The notes beneath the pieces are model-generated. The model saw only the letters and a program-made list of their open reading frames with translations. It was not told the origin of the DNA and made no database searches. 64,000 bases of DNA from Gadus chalcogrammus (Eukaryota > Chordata > Actinopteri > Gadiformes > Gadidae), in the NCBI RefSeq assembly GCF_026213295.1, contig NC_079414.1, positions 17,884,980 to 17,948,979 of the forward strand, in the 5' to 3' direction. The position numbers were made by a program, and so were the translations under genes. Shown in pieces: positions 50,636 through 61,083 of the stretch. Positions within the stretch are counted from its first letter, which is position 1. Each line of letters starts with the position of its first letter.

Positions 50636-50803
50636 CCGGCGGCGACAGAAGGGCAGACCCTGAGCGATGATGTTGATGCTAAATATCTTGAGGACCTTCT
50701 GAGGGTGTACGTGCTCCTCAGACACATCCTTAGGCTCCGCTAGGTGCAAGGCCCGACTCTCTGCTTGGCTAGCCTTCTCCCTCTTAGCCTCCTCCTTCGA
50801 CAT
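50636..50803 (-). CDS. fbxw7: fbxw7 gamma-isoform first coding exon
   Basis: This exon encodes 56 residues beginning MSKEEAKREKASQAESRA and ending KIFSINIIAQGLPFCRRR, then CGG|GTGAGT in phase 0. The C-terminal motif KIFSIxIIAQGLPFCRRR matches the human gamma exon, which directs the protein to the nucleolus, where FBXW7 gamma controls MYC. The N-terminal half is more divergent and has a longer acidic/basic stretch; human gamma contributes 49 residues. The start context AAAGATGT has A at -3. The predicted gamma protein is 596 residues. Confidence 0.9.
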
Positions 50804-51250
50804 CTTTCTGCGACCGACAGCAGATGAGAACCGCGAGATGGGGCAATGCCGCAGCATTGTCAAACAAATAAACAGGGTATCAACGCCCCATATCACTCAA
50901 TCGACCCGGGAGTGCTGTTCTTCCTAGCGCAAACAACTCTGTTCAAATAGATGTGCGCCCGTCTAGCCAGCACTGTAATGAGCCACTGGCTTTCTTCCTG
51001 TTTGTGCTGTCCTCTAAGAACTCTCGTTCCCCGCCCTCCCCGGCCCGACTCAACTCACCGCCTCACTTTAAAATATCTCTGGGGCGTGAGGTCACTGCTG
51101 CGCCCCATGCCAGGAACAGCAGCTGCCATCGGGGGGCCGTGTGAAGAGAAAGGATGGGAGACGCCCAGGCCTCGTCTGCCCCGGAGGAGTCACTGCAGAA
51201 TCTGCCTTTGTGACCCCGTGGCGCTGGCATGTGTTCCGCCAGTCATCATA
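50804..51250 (-). promoter_or_regulatory. fbxw7: Possible gamma promoter and 5'UTR
   Basis: The stretch upstream of the gamma ATG has more CpG and GC than the surrounding intron, with CCCGCCCTCCCCGGCCCG at about 51029-51046 resembling GC-box DNA. A possible internal acceptor (GGTCGCAG) lies four bases before the ATG, so an upstream 5'UTR exon is also possible. Promoter function is inferred only from position and composition. Confidence 0.4.
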
Positions 51251-53616
51251 CGACACCTGTGGTCCCGGAGTTTCCTCATCTTCCATCCCTGTTAGGTTGG
51301 CAGTCCCTGAAGCAACAGTCCTAATGGACTGCAGGCAGGAGCACCACAGGACTAGCACTCAAGCATTTCAAGCTACAGCACCGCAGAGCCCTGTACGCAA
51401 TGTGATCCGTTTCCCCCCTTTTAAACATTTGAATCTTTTTTTGTATGAATGCAATTTTATAAGGAGGTGTGTATTGGATAACGTTAGCATTGTACTTATC
51501 TCCTCATAGGGCAGCGGCCTTAAAGAAATTCCACTAATTGGGTCTTACCATGTCAGCAAATCAACGAGTCTATTTTAGGGGGCCAATTACAGTTGGCAAG
51601 TAATAGCGAGTCCCACACATTAAGCTACGCTTCATTTGACACATTGTCAAGATTCACACACATACCCTTTGCAGGATTGCTGATAAATATCCTATGTATC
51701 TTTACTAATTAATTAACACTTGGTTTCCCTGTACCAAAAGACGTGCCGTCAGGAACTTGCTTTCTGTACGTTACCAATAGCTTTTAATTATTCAAGAGAA
51801 CACTAATTCATTATCTGAACCAGGAGCAGTGTAGCCATTATCTTGTTTACCCTCGACATATGCAAATTAAGCAATATTGTAAACCTACTGTGATCAGGAG
51901 GTGAGAACTAATCAGTGAGACTGCTCGGTTTTCTTATAGACCAGACCTTTAGAGAGCCTTATTCTATATAGAGGATACATGAGCTCTCCAGCTAATCTCA
52001 GGCAACCAAGCTACGATACTCAGAAACAGCGATGTGCTTGAGTTTCCATAACATGATCAGCCCAGGGTAATTGGTAGGAAGCCAAGCAAGAATTTTTAAC
52101 CTAGGGTGTTGTGGAATAGTCTTCATCGACCCTTTGAGGGGTTGGTATGTAGACGCTCTTGACAAGGGCAATTGCAGTTTTAATTTTCACGGTGCTACAA
52201 TATAAAAAAGAAGTGGTACAGATAGTAAGAAATATAAATTGCCCTTTGAATTTGATGGTAGGGGAACTATTTGCACCAAGCTGGCAATTCAATCAAGAAT
52301 AAATACAAAACTGACCAAAAAAGTCTTTACGGTGTCCGGCTAGTTTTCTCAGCCGAAATGGCTGAAAATGTATCAAAAGAAGATAAACTAGCATTAGTCT
52401 GTACTATACATGAACAACAAACACCAATGAACAATTTTTCCATCATTCCTCTATTGAAGGATAAACAATTCCATCATAAGGAGTAATGCTCAGACAGAGT
52501 TTCCATTGTGACAAAGTCAATGTTTATGGCTCAGGAGTACACACTGCAGACAATACCAGACAGAGCCATCCAACCTAATCCCTGTAAGTATGTCATAAAG
52601 CCAAAGAGCTGGACCGGGGGAGGGGTACTGCTAGCTTTAAACTACCATGAGACAATGCAAACACTGTTCATCAAAAAGTAGCTACAGAAAGGTTGTGCAT
52701 GTGTGTGCGTCTATTAGCGTGCATAGCTGTGTGTGTGGGGGGGGGGGAATTGTACAAGATTGAGCCTTTTCCATTTAACAGGCTTCCAACAAAAATAGCA
52801 TACAATTATGAGCGTGGGGTTATTTTCAATAGACTTTACTAATTGAAATGCTTGAACTACACCTGAACTACACCCATAGCTCCCCCTATTGGCTTGCCTT
52901 CAGTTATCTTTTAGGAATGTTTTGTCACTTCGCTGAAAAATGAAACGTAGAAACAAAAGCTATGATATGATTCATAGTCAAGGGTGTCTATGGTTTGACT
53001 CAGCATAGCCTCTGCACTCTTGCTACAAATCAAGGTAATGTCAGGGTACCCACTCTTAAACGTGGAAACCTGGTGAGAAGCCATGAGCAAGATTAATATG
53101 AATGGGTCAGAACTTGGCAATAAACACGGCTGCAGCATTGTGAGCTACACATGAAGAAACTCAGCCGACTGGGTCCATCTAGTGGTTATGACTAGAATAC
53201 ATTGCTGCCAAGCATAGGGCAATGCCATATGTAGGCAGTAGAACTAGCCAGATGGGTTGTTTATGATGCTTGTTACAACTACATAGCGATGGATTATATC
53301 ACTGGAAGAAGCAAAAGGGTCGGCATAGAAGAGTCAGCATTTAGTAGTATAGAGAAATCTTCATTGTATCATTATTAATCCGGGATCCAACAATCTGAAA
53401 ATATAACAGCAAAAGTGCTGGGCTGAGACGGCACAGAACCTGGGCCGGAAACCTGTTTTCCTTTATCGTTGTAGACATATTTCCAAAAAAAACTGTATAA
53501 GGACTCAGAAGGGCTAGGATTATGGGTGTATTTCTACAGTGGCCAGTCAACAATAATTGATTGAAACCTTCAGCCACTTCTTTATAGTTTTCTAGCACTG
53601 GCAGAGTTTGCGATGG

Positions 53617-53766
53617 CCAATTATGCGCTTACAGATCCCTACGTCCAGCAACATGTTTGGATCTAAACAAATATGAAGAGAAAGAAAGTGAACTTCCCGT
53701 TCAGATAGATTTGAGCTATCCTGCTCAGCTCACTTGAGATCAGAATCTAAAGTCTGATTTGTAAGC
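53617..53766. repeat. Dispersed repeat copy B (unknown family)
   Basis: It shares ordered blocks with 1-212, including a block around GCGCTTACAGATCCCT at the start and AAAGTCTGATTTGT at the end. The copy is shorter and lacks the internal AAGGCTTAGATAAT duplication. Family unknown. Confidence 0.6.
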
Positions 53767-54173
53767 CTATACCATCTCCAACACAAGTTTTGCCCACAAA
53801 CACAATCACATGCCATCTTAAGAGATCAAACCTATAGACATAATGAAGTTCTGTGTGAGGCCAATCAGCCTTATAAGTATTAACTTCTCCTCTCTAGAGC
53901 TCCTACTCCATAGCCGCTTATTGCCACGCATGCAGTGTGTTTAAACAGGAAATAACCATAGCTGCTTCCGATGGGTCCAGGTCTCCATGAGAACAGTGTT
54001 TTATAAGGGTGTGAATCACTGTGTGGTGGCGGTCTGGTGAGTCAGCCCATTATGTTGGCATGGGGGTTGAGAGGACCTCAGTGCCTGATCTGCCCCATCA
54101 GTTGACAAAGAAAGGGTTACTGAGATGACATCTACTACTTGCCGCATGCCTTAGCACAAAACATTTGAAGATG

Positions 54174-55290
54174 GAGGGCTCCAGACTGCGACCAAATGGT
54201 CGGATTTTGCGACCACAATTTGAGTGTGCGACCGAATTTTCCATCTGGCCGTGCATGTGCGACCAGTAAATTTGCCCTTTTTTTTTTTACACGTTAAACG
54301 TGGAATGGGCGCATCAATGAATCCGGAATCTTTAGCAGGCCAATGAGTTTATGAAGGATAGGGAATGGCGCTAATGTGTCGAGGGGGAGGGTCCTAGAGA
54401 TTATCGAGCGCGCGTAAACGTCTGTGCGAAGGAGAAAGATTTCACAACCGGCGGCTACGTGTGTTTACAATGAGCAAGCAAACTACTGACACGTTCTTCC
54501 GACCTTCGGCTAGTGTGCCAGTGCAAGTCAGTCCTGCAAGGGTCTTGTTTTACAAACCCCGCACCCGCCCGTAGGCCTAGCCGCAATACATCAAACCGCA
54601 AACGATGGAAAATTAGAAACATTAGATGGGAATTACACTATCTGGTGTTTGGCTTGGTGCTTTAGATTGTTGTGCAAAAAAAGCACATCATCCACTGTTG
54701 ACGGTTTTAGTTGACTCCTCCGCTCCTGATAAACATATCCAGCACCGGTGAATTCTCGCTCGCAATCGCAAAACCCGCGCCCAACACGCGCTGTTCAGGC
54801 GTCCGACCCGACTCGTTTCATCCAAATTGTGCGGGTCACCCGAACCAGTGCAGGACTCTGCTTCAGGTGCCATAAAGGGATTTTCACACGGGAGAAGTTT
54901 GTCGGGCCTGATAATGCATCCTCAATGGAGAGGCGAGCATGCAGAGAGGAGGCTCAGCGTCCTGTCAAGCGGCACGACAAGCGGTCGCACTCCCGTGAAA
55001 CTGTCGCTTCCGTACTTGTCGAACGCAGGCATGCGCAGACCTGGAGACCGTTGGGATAGATGAGAATCACAAAAAAATGTGACACTGAATTTGAACCAGC
55101 ACATCTATCCCAACGGTCTGCATCTATTATCAAAATAGTTATTAGCAATACATTGAAAATTCGTAGAAATGTGAATATTTGGTTGGCATGTTGATTAACG
55201 GTGTGTGCCCCTAAATTTTTTGGTCGCGCCCCTAAATTTTTCAGTTAGGGGCTATGTGCTCCTAGTGAACAAAGTAAGTCTGGAGCCCTG
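54174..55290. mobile_element. Non-autonomous hAT-like DNA transposon (about 1.1 kb)
   Basis: The left end reads GAGGGCTCCAGACTGCGACC and the right end reads AAGTCTGGAGCCCTG. Their inner 13 bases are exact reverse complements (AGGGCTCCAGACT), and the right terminus reads CAGGG, typical of hAT elements. AGATG flanks both ends, at 54169-54173 and 55291-55295, suggesting a target-site duplication, although hAT elements normally make 8 bp. Subterminal TGGTCGC / GCGACCA motifs recur at both ends. A short open frame from 54470 begins MSKQTTDTFFRP and stops within about 35 codons. No intact transposase is present, so it is a deleted copy. Confidence 0.7.
55045..55119. repeat. Hairpin inside the hAT-like element (18-bp arms)
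   Basis: The left arm AGACCGTTGGGATAGATG (55045-55062) and the right arm at 55102-55119 are exact reverse complements with a 39-base loop. It lies near the right end of the transposon. Confidence 0.95.
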
Positions 55291-58200
55291 AGATGATACG
55301 AATGTTGGAGATGAACACTGAAAGATTGACACCAGATTCACCATTTATAGATAATAGATAATTGTTTTTTAAATAAAGTCATATTCAGCCTTTGATTGAA
55401 AGCTATATGGATATCCAATGGTGAGGATTTGTTGGTAACGTAGATACAGTATATCACTTCCTGATCAACGGTTCACAAGCAGCGACTGTAATTCAACGCC
55501 AGGCCAGATATGCCGCGACAGAAATGCAGACACAGAAAGGATCACCTCTGAATGTGAAACCTCCGAGCTGCATAGCTCTGTTCACAATATGCAAGGGCCA
55601 CAGGAGACCACCACCGGCAACACATTGCTTCATTAGCTTAGCTTGGCCTTGGACACAAAGCAGCCCTGGAGGAGAGCGGTATAGAGCCCCTTAGAAAAGG
55701 CATACATAAATATGTCCCGATCAAATATTCATGAAGGGATCTGTGATGGTCAGGCTCTAGGGCTGCAGCTATTGGATAAGATAAGGGGAGGATGCTGGGC
55801 TTTTCATTGTGGTGATACTGCACCACAATGCCGAGCAAGTTCAGTTTATCAAAGTAAGTGTAGACCCTCTCCTTATCAGTGTAAAAAATAGGCTTCATCT
55901 TTAACACTTAAATGTAGGGGAAACGACGGTGCAATCATGCACTTTGAGAAATAACGATACAAGGATAATCGATAAATGGATAGCCAATCACTTGAATCAG
56001 TCTAAGCTGAATGTCTGCATGTGATTGACAGGTAAAGAAGTGTGTGCTGTCCACTATTTCTGCTTCTTCTGTTATGTCCCATCAACAATTATTGTCTATA
56101 TCTATAATTACCTTCGCCCCACTGAAGAGCAGGTTCATGATTAGACTGTCTGGAATAACAGGTGCACCTGTTCTCAATACAAAGCTGAGTGGTGTGACTG
56201 GTGTTTTGGAAGGCAGTATATCGGAAATAAAAACACATTGAACTCACAAGAAGGCAGGTAGGAATAGGTGAGAGTACTACACTGAGGTGGCTGTTAATTA
56301 AATGATAGTAAATTCAGTGAGACAAGAGCAATGAAGGAAAATAAATCAAACAGGCCGATACCGTGTGATTTAAAAGGTCTCAAAGCTAGTGTTGATACGG
56401 CCCATGAATTGACAGAATGTAGAGTCGTGTACCAAATCCCTTCACACTCTTCAAACACTCCGCTTATCACAAGATGCCAGCAGTTTATCGGACTGGCATT
56501 TTAGAAAAAAAGAACCACATCGAGTTTCATCCTGCAGAGAAGTAAAAGGACAGCAGCACAGTAGCAAACACTTCATAACCTGCTATCTGCGAATACAGCG
56601 GCAGTGCACGCCTGCCCGGTGCCCTATTGTGCGTGTATGCCAGGACAGCACGGCAGTCCTGGCCCGAGCAGATGGCGGCAGAACTCGGCACACCAGAACA
56701 AATCTTGTCGCTATTGGTTTTCATGGCAGCAAGGTACACATCCTCTCCATCAGAGGCCGAGATGGGAGTCAACCGTGAGCCGCACATTTATACATCTAGC
56801 TAAAACCCTATCCTATTGATTATGATGCTGGTCAAACATGCATTCAGCCAGCTGTTGGGAGCGTGTAACACACTAATACACCCTGGCCTCGGGTCTGTTT
56901 TCCGGCTTTATCCCCTTATCGTGGCTCTGCAGAGCGGTCTGCACCCCCTGGCCTATGCCTTCAAAGAGACAGTGAGATGATTCTGTTTACAATGCTGACG
57001 GGTCGATATGAACGAGCCATTCACCAGAGGACAATGGAAGGTTGAGAGGGCGCTTTATGCTCCCTTGGCTGAAATATTCATGTCCAGTGAAGCTTGTTTA
57101 AGTCAGAATTGAAAAGGATATTGGGGTGCATTGAGATGAGTTTAAATTATATTGGTTTTTTAGTAGTTTGTTTAGAACTTTAAACTGCAGATACTACCAA
57201 AAAAAATGCACCTGCAAAACTTTTTGGGCAAGAGTTTGAAAACAAACAATGCATCCCATTCTGGTAATTAAGACCTAACTTTGCGAATGCTCGACTTGAA
57301 GACATGCAGATGAGTACCCACAGGCCCCGTCTCTCTGCCGAAGATATATACATAAAGAAAGTGTTGCCTGATCGAAACCAGCAGGGAAGCTGTAGCCGGA
57401 GGAGCATCGGCAATGAGGACCAGAAACGTTGGGCGGCACAGTCATGATCAAAATGGACATAAACATTACCGTTGGTGCCCAGAGCCAGACATTCAAACAA
57501 GCTGTGCTGGTGGTTCAGTTTCCCCATTCAATCTCCCACCAACTGCTCTCCTTTGGATCTCCTTGCAGACTTTCCAGGATACACATATGGAAGTTAGGCG
57601 CACACATTTATGTATGTAATCAGCAAGATCATCTACTAGGCTGCTGGCAGTTTAAGTATATCACACTTGCCAAGGAAGCCAATATATTTACGGATTATTC
57701 TATTTGTTAACAGCCGATCATGAAAAACGAGTGATTCCATTGTGTTTTTTCTTCTTCAAAAGGTTGTCACAATATTTTTGCAATTAGCCTCTGTCAATTT
57801 CAAGATTTATTCATGCGAGGCCTCATTCTATTAAAATTACTGAACTATACAGGAAAAAATTACTTGGGAGTCAAAATGAATTGAATGTTTGGAGTAATCA
57901 AACATTCAAACTAGTTCAAACTCCAGAAGCTAATGCATACGGCCCTGTATAGACATCAACACCTGCTCTATGCCACCAGTATCCTACAACCCTCCTGCAA
58001 ACCCACCACTCAACATTTTGACGACATTTAACCCTGCATATCGTATGATTCGTGCCCTTTTAATGGCTTCAAATAGAAAGCTTAGGGACATCTGCTCAGT
58101 GCAAAAATCAAAAAGGACATAGGGTGTCGGTGAAGGGAATTGAGGTGACACAAGGGGGGGGCGAGAACTCCCAACGACAACGCACATGCATAAGCAGCTT

Positions 58201-59856
58201 GTACTCGCTTAGAAAATATGGTTGCACGTGTTCTTGTTCAAACCAAAATGTCTGCAATTTTGTCTGTAGCTAGAGCCCTATCCTCTACCTGAACCTACAT
58301 GCCTGCTGCCTGTCTAGGAAATGGTCAAGGGTTCCTGTCATGGGGTTAAATGGTCCGTCAATCCCCTGGTGCTCAACACGGCGTTAGGCTTGCCATGGAT
58401 TTAGAGAGCAGCCGGAGAGCAGGAGGTCCAGGAGCGACCAGACACTGGGGCAGGGCAGAAAGAGGCAACAGGATGAGCCAAGGGTCGTGACCTTGATGCA
58501 CTGAGCCCACGGCGCCAGGAGCGTTTAGTGGTCGAGTGTCAGTCCGTAAAAGTAGCAATCAGCCAATTAGGGACTTTTAGGAAAAGGCTGTTTAGGTATT
58601 CTCTTCAGGACATGGCACTTACAAACTTAACCTTATTTCTGGCCAAGTCTCAAATTTCAGGTAATTCAAGAATGACTCTGGGGACATAGAAAAGACAAAC
58701 GCGATAAACATTACGCGACCCGAATCAGAGGGAAGTGAGTCTAATTACCGAGGCTACATTCATGCCATTAACGCTTTTGGTTCCCGTTGAGTGATTTTAA
58801 AGACCTGAGACTTTGATGCCACATAGGTAATAAAATCAAATAATGACTAATGCTTCACTGGGTTCTAAATGTGGATATAGAAACTATAGGGTAAAACCGG
58901 ATGTTTTCAGATAGACTGCAGGTACACAGACTATGCAGTGTCTACTGTGCATTAACTTTTTCCATTCAGTCTCACTGGTCTGAAGGACAGCCATTCTTCA
59001 CAAGGGATCAGTGGCTCAGAAAGTAGACTACAGTATACATTGTAGCATACGAATACAGTTAAAGAGCAACAAATAAATCACCTTCAAGCCCTGCAGCCTT
59101 GTGTTAAGTTGTCACTGGTCAACCCATCTGCAAGCCTTTGATGTCCGGCAATGTGTTTTCGTGGCAACTATAATAACACCAAGACTAAAGCAGCACGTGG
59201 AGGAGGCTACGGGTCTATTTTAATTTGTTATGGCATTCCAGATATGGAGGCCTCTGTGGTCGCTGGACTGAATAAAGGGGACTGGTAATGGCAAACACAA
59301 GTCAATTAAACAATGCCAAGACCAATTTCTGGAAAGATTGAATGTAATCATAGTTCTTACACACCATGCATGCAATTGTGTTGAGAAATGGAGAAGACTC
59401 AAACCAAACTAGGATACATTTTCCCTGGCTTTTATGCTTTTAAGAAAATGATTTGCGTTCATCCATTTCGGAAGACGGCCGAATATCGTCAAGTAGCCGA
59501 AAAACTGATCTGTTCCAATGCAGATGAATGGTTCAATTGTGAGCCTCTTTTGAAACTTATTTGGTCTTCATAGGGTACATATTTTATGTAGTTAATAATT
59601 TCAACCACAAGGGGGAACTCTTGCCTTAAATGTACGAGGACATAATCCAAAAGAACAATAGTTCTAAATATGTTTATGTCTGACAATAAACTAGATCTAT
59701 CCATCTATATAGATCAATATTTCTATAAATCAATAGATACATATACCTCAAAATATGTAGAAACCTAATAACCGGATGCATAAAACACGAGTTTGGCAGC
59801 AGTTTCCCTGGGATGGAAGTCATGAATAAATAGAGAGGAGGGAGCCCGATTCTTAC

Positions 59857-60381
59857 CTTCTTTTTGTTAGGCGAGCTTTGGTGTGTGCGACCCGAGTCCA
59901 GGCTGTGGACAGAAAGATTGTTCCTGAGGGAGGGAGAGCGCAGTCCATCCTCTCCCTCAACGTCCTCCTCTTCCTCCTCCTCCTCCTCCCTCCCGCTCTC
60001 AGATTGTTCAAAGTCATCACTGTCTTGGTCCATCTCCTCCTCCTCGTCCTCCTCTTCCTCCTCCTCGTCCCCCTCCTCCCTCCGGCCCCCCTCTGTCCTC
60101 TCCTCCCCTTCCTCCCGCTGGTTGCTACTGTTGTTGTTCTCCTCCTCCCCCTCCTCCTCGTCCTCGTCCTCCCCCACCGACGGCTCGCCCTGCGCGCCCG
60201 GCCGGTCCTCCCCCCACATCCAGCGGGCTCCTTTCTCCCCTCCTTCGGCCTGCCCGTCGGCGGGGGCCTCCTGGCGGCGGGGCTCCTCGCCCCCCTCCTC
60301 GCCGGCCCCGTCTCGCCGGCCGTTGCTGACCCCCGACTCGCCGGGCGCCCATGGCTCCTCCCGCTCCCCGTCGACCTCCGC
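59857..60381 (-). CDS. fbxw7: fbxw7 alpha-isoform exon 2 (acidic nuclear N-terminus)
   Basis: This exon encodes 175 residues (alpha 71-245), starting AEVDGEREEPWAPG and ending HQSSPNKKK|, phase 0 on both sides. The hallmark is the acidic stretch EEEMDQDSDDFEQSESGREE, which aligns with EEEMDQESDDFDQSDDSSRE of human alpha. The rest is rich in Glu, Gly and Asn and poorly conserved. The terminal KKK joins MKRK of common exon 1 to give a basic nuclear localisation signal. The acceptor is GATCTGCTTTCAG and the donor is AAGAAG|GTAAGA. The expanded acidic runs are encoded by GAG/GAA repeats, which makes this part length-variable. Confidence 0.92.
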
Positions 60382-60804
60382 CTGAAAGCAGATCAAACAG
60401 GTATGCTTCATCCGCAGCCTGACACGGACTGAGAGGCTTAGAGCGGGATCAACCATACTGGAGACCGCCAACGTCTGTCCTATGAAAGGCAGCCTCACAT
60501 ACGAAAACCTGAAGGTGGAAACGGAACAGCGGCTGTTCGGGGAGCGCACAGCACCAAAAACCCATCAACGCTCAAAGAACTAATGCCGAAAAGTTGACTC
60601 GGGTAGGTTGACAGTCAAGACGTTTGCACGAAAATCCGGGGGAAACACAATGCAACGTCTTGTCGGGCTTACAACAAAGACGGGATGCGTGTGGATCACA
60701 AGAATGATCGTTCTCAGCCCGTCGGCTGAAAAGACACCAAAAAAACATAACAACAAAAAGTCAACACTTCCATATCAAAAGCTAACAACCAAAGAGGACG
60801 TTAC
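60382..60804 (-). other. Intron between alpha exons 1 and 2
   Basis: A 423-bp intron with a GTAACG donor and a CTGCTTTCAG acceptor. I see nothing else in it. As I recall, the matching human alpha segment lies in a single coding exon. Confidence 0.7.
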
Positions 60805-61014
60805 CCTGAGCTGCTGCTGGGGCTGCTGCGGCTGCTGTTCCTCCTCTTCCTCCTCCACCACCACCCTGTTCATGTGCTCGTCTTCATCGCCCTCCTCAGC
60901 CGCTGCTTGGGGCGTCTGGGCAGCCGAGGGGGCGTTACCTTGCGCCGCAGGACCCCCGGGACCGCCCCGCCGACGCCTGCTGCTGCTGCCCCCCGACAGC
61001 AGATCCTGGTTCAT
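60805..61014 (-). CDS. fbxw7: fbxw7 alpha-isoform exon 1, coding part
   Basis: This part encodes 70 residues from MNQDLLSGGSSSRRRRGG to QQPQQPQQQLR. Human alpha begins MNQELLSVGSKRRRTGGS and continues with EEQMNRVVEEEQQQQLR; the corresponding DEHMNRVVVEEEEEEQQ and QQQLR are visible here. The Arg-rich SRRRR stretch corresponds to the first nuclear localisation signal. The ATG context (GAAATGA) has G at -3. Exon end CTCAGG|GTAACG is in phase 0. The insert between the two conserved blocks (GGPGGPAAQ...TPQAAAEEG) is longer and Ala/Gly-rich compared with human. With exon 2 the alpha-specific part is 245 residues against 167 in human. Confidence 0.92.
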
Positions 61015-61083
61015 TTCCAATAGCCAGCTTGCTACCTCCTGAACCTTCCCTAGGCTGTCTGACGAAGAGAAGGGCTTGGCATG
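61015..61083 (-). other. fbxw7: Upstream part of alpha exon 1: 5'UTR or in-frame N-terminal extension
   Basis: A good acceptor (CCCCTCTACATCCACAG) ends at 61084. From there the frame stays open for 23 codons to the alpha ATG, with KPFSSSDSLGKVQEVASW as the middle part. There is no in-frame ATG in the segment, so conventional initiation is at 61014 unless an upstream exon supplies a start. An overlapping short upstream open frame starts at 61082 and stops within 11 codons. Confidence 0.6.

Larger units (their letters stand above)
51251..59856 (-). other. Intron between alpha exon 2 and the gamma first exon
   Basis: About 8.6 kb of AT-rich DNA, intronic for alpha. It contains repeat copy B (53617-53766) and the hAT-like element (54174-55290). 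A short GT-then-G tract lies at about 52728-52748. I see no other coding sequence or RNA gene. Confidence 0.6.

Noticed and set aside
59864..60432. Plus-strand Ser- or Leu-rich open frames of 170-185 codons
   Set aside because: They are antisense to the Glu-rich alpha exon; the GAG/GAA repeats keep all frames open.
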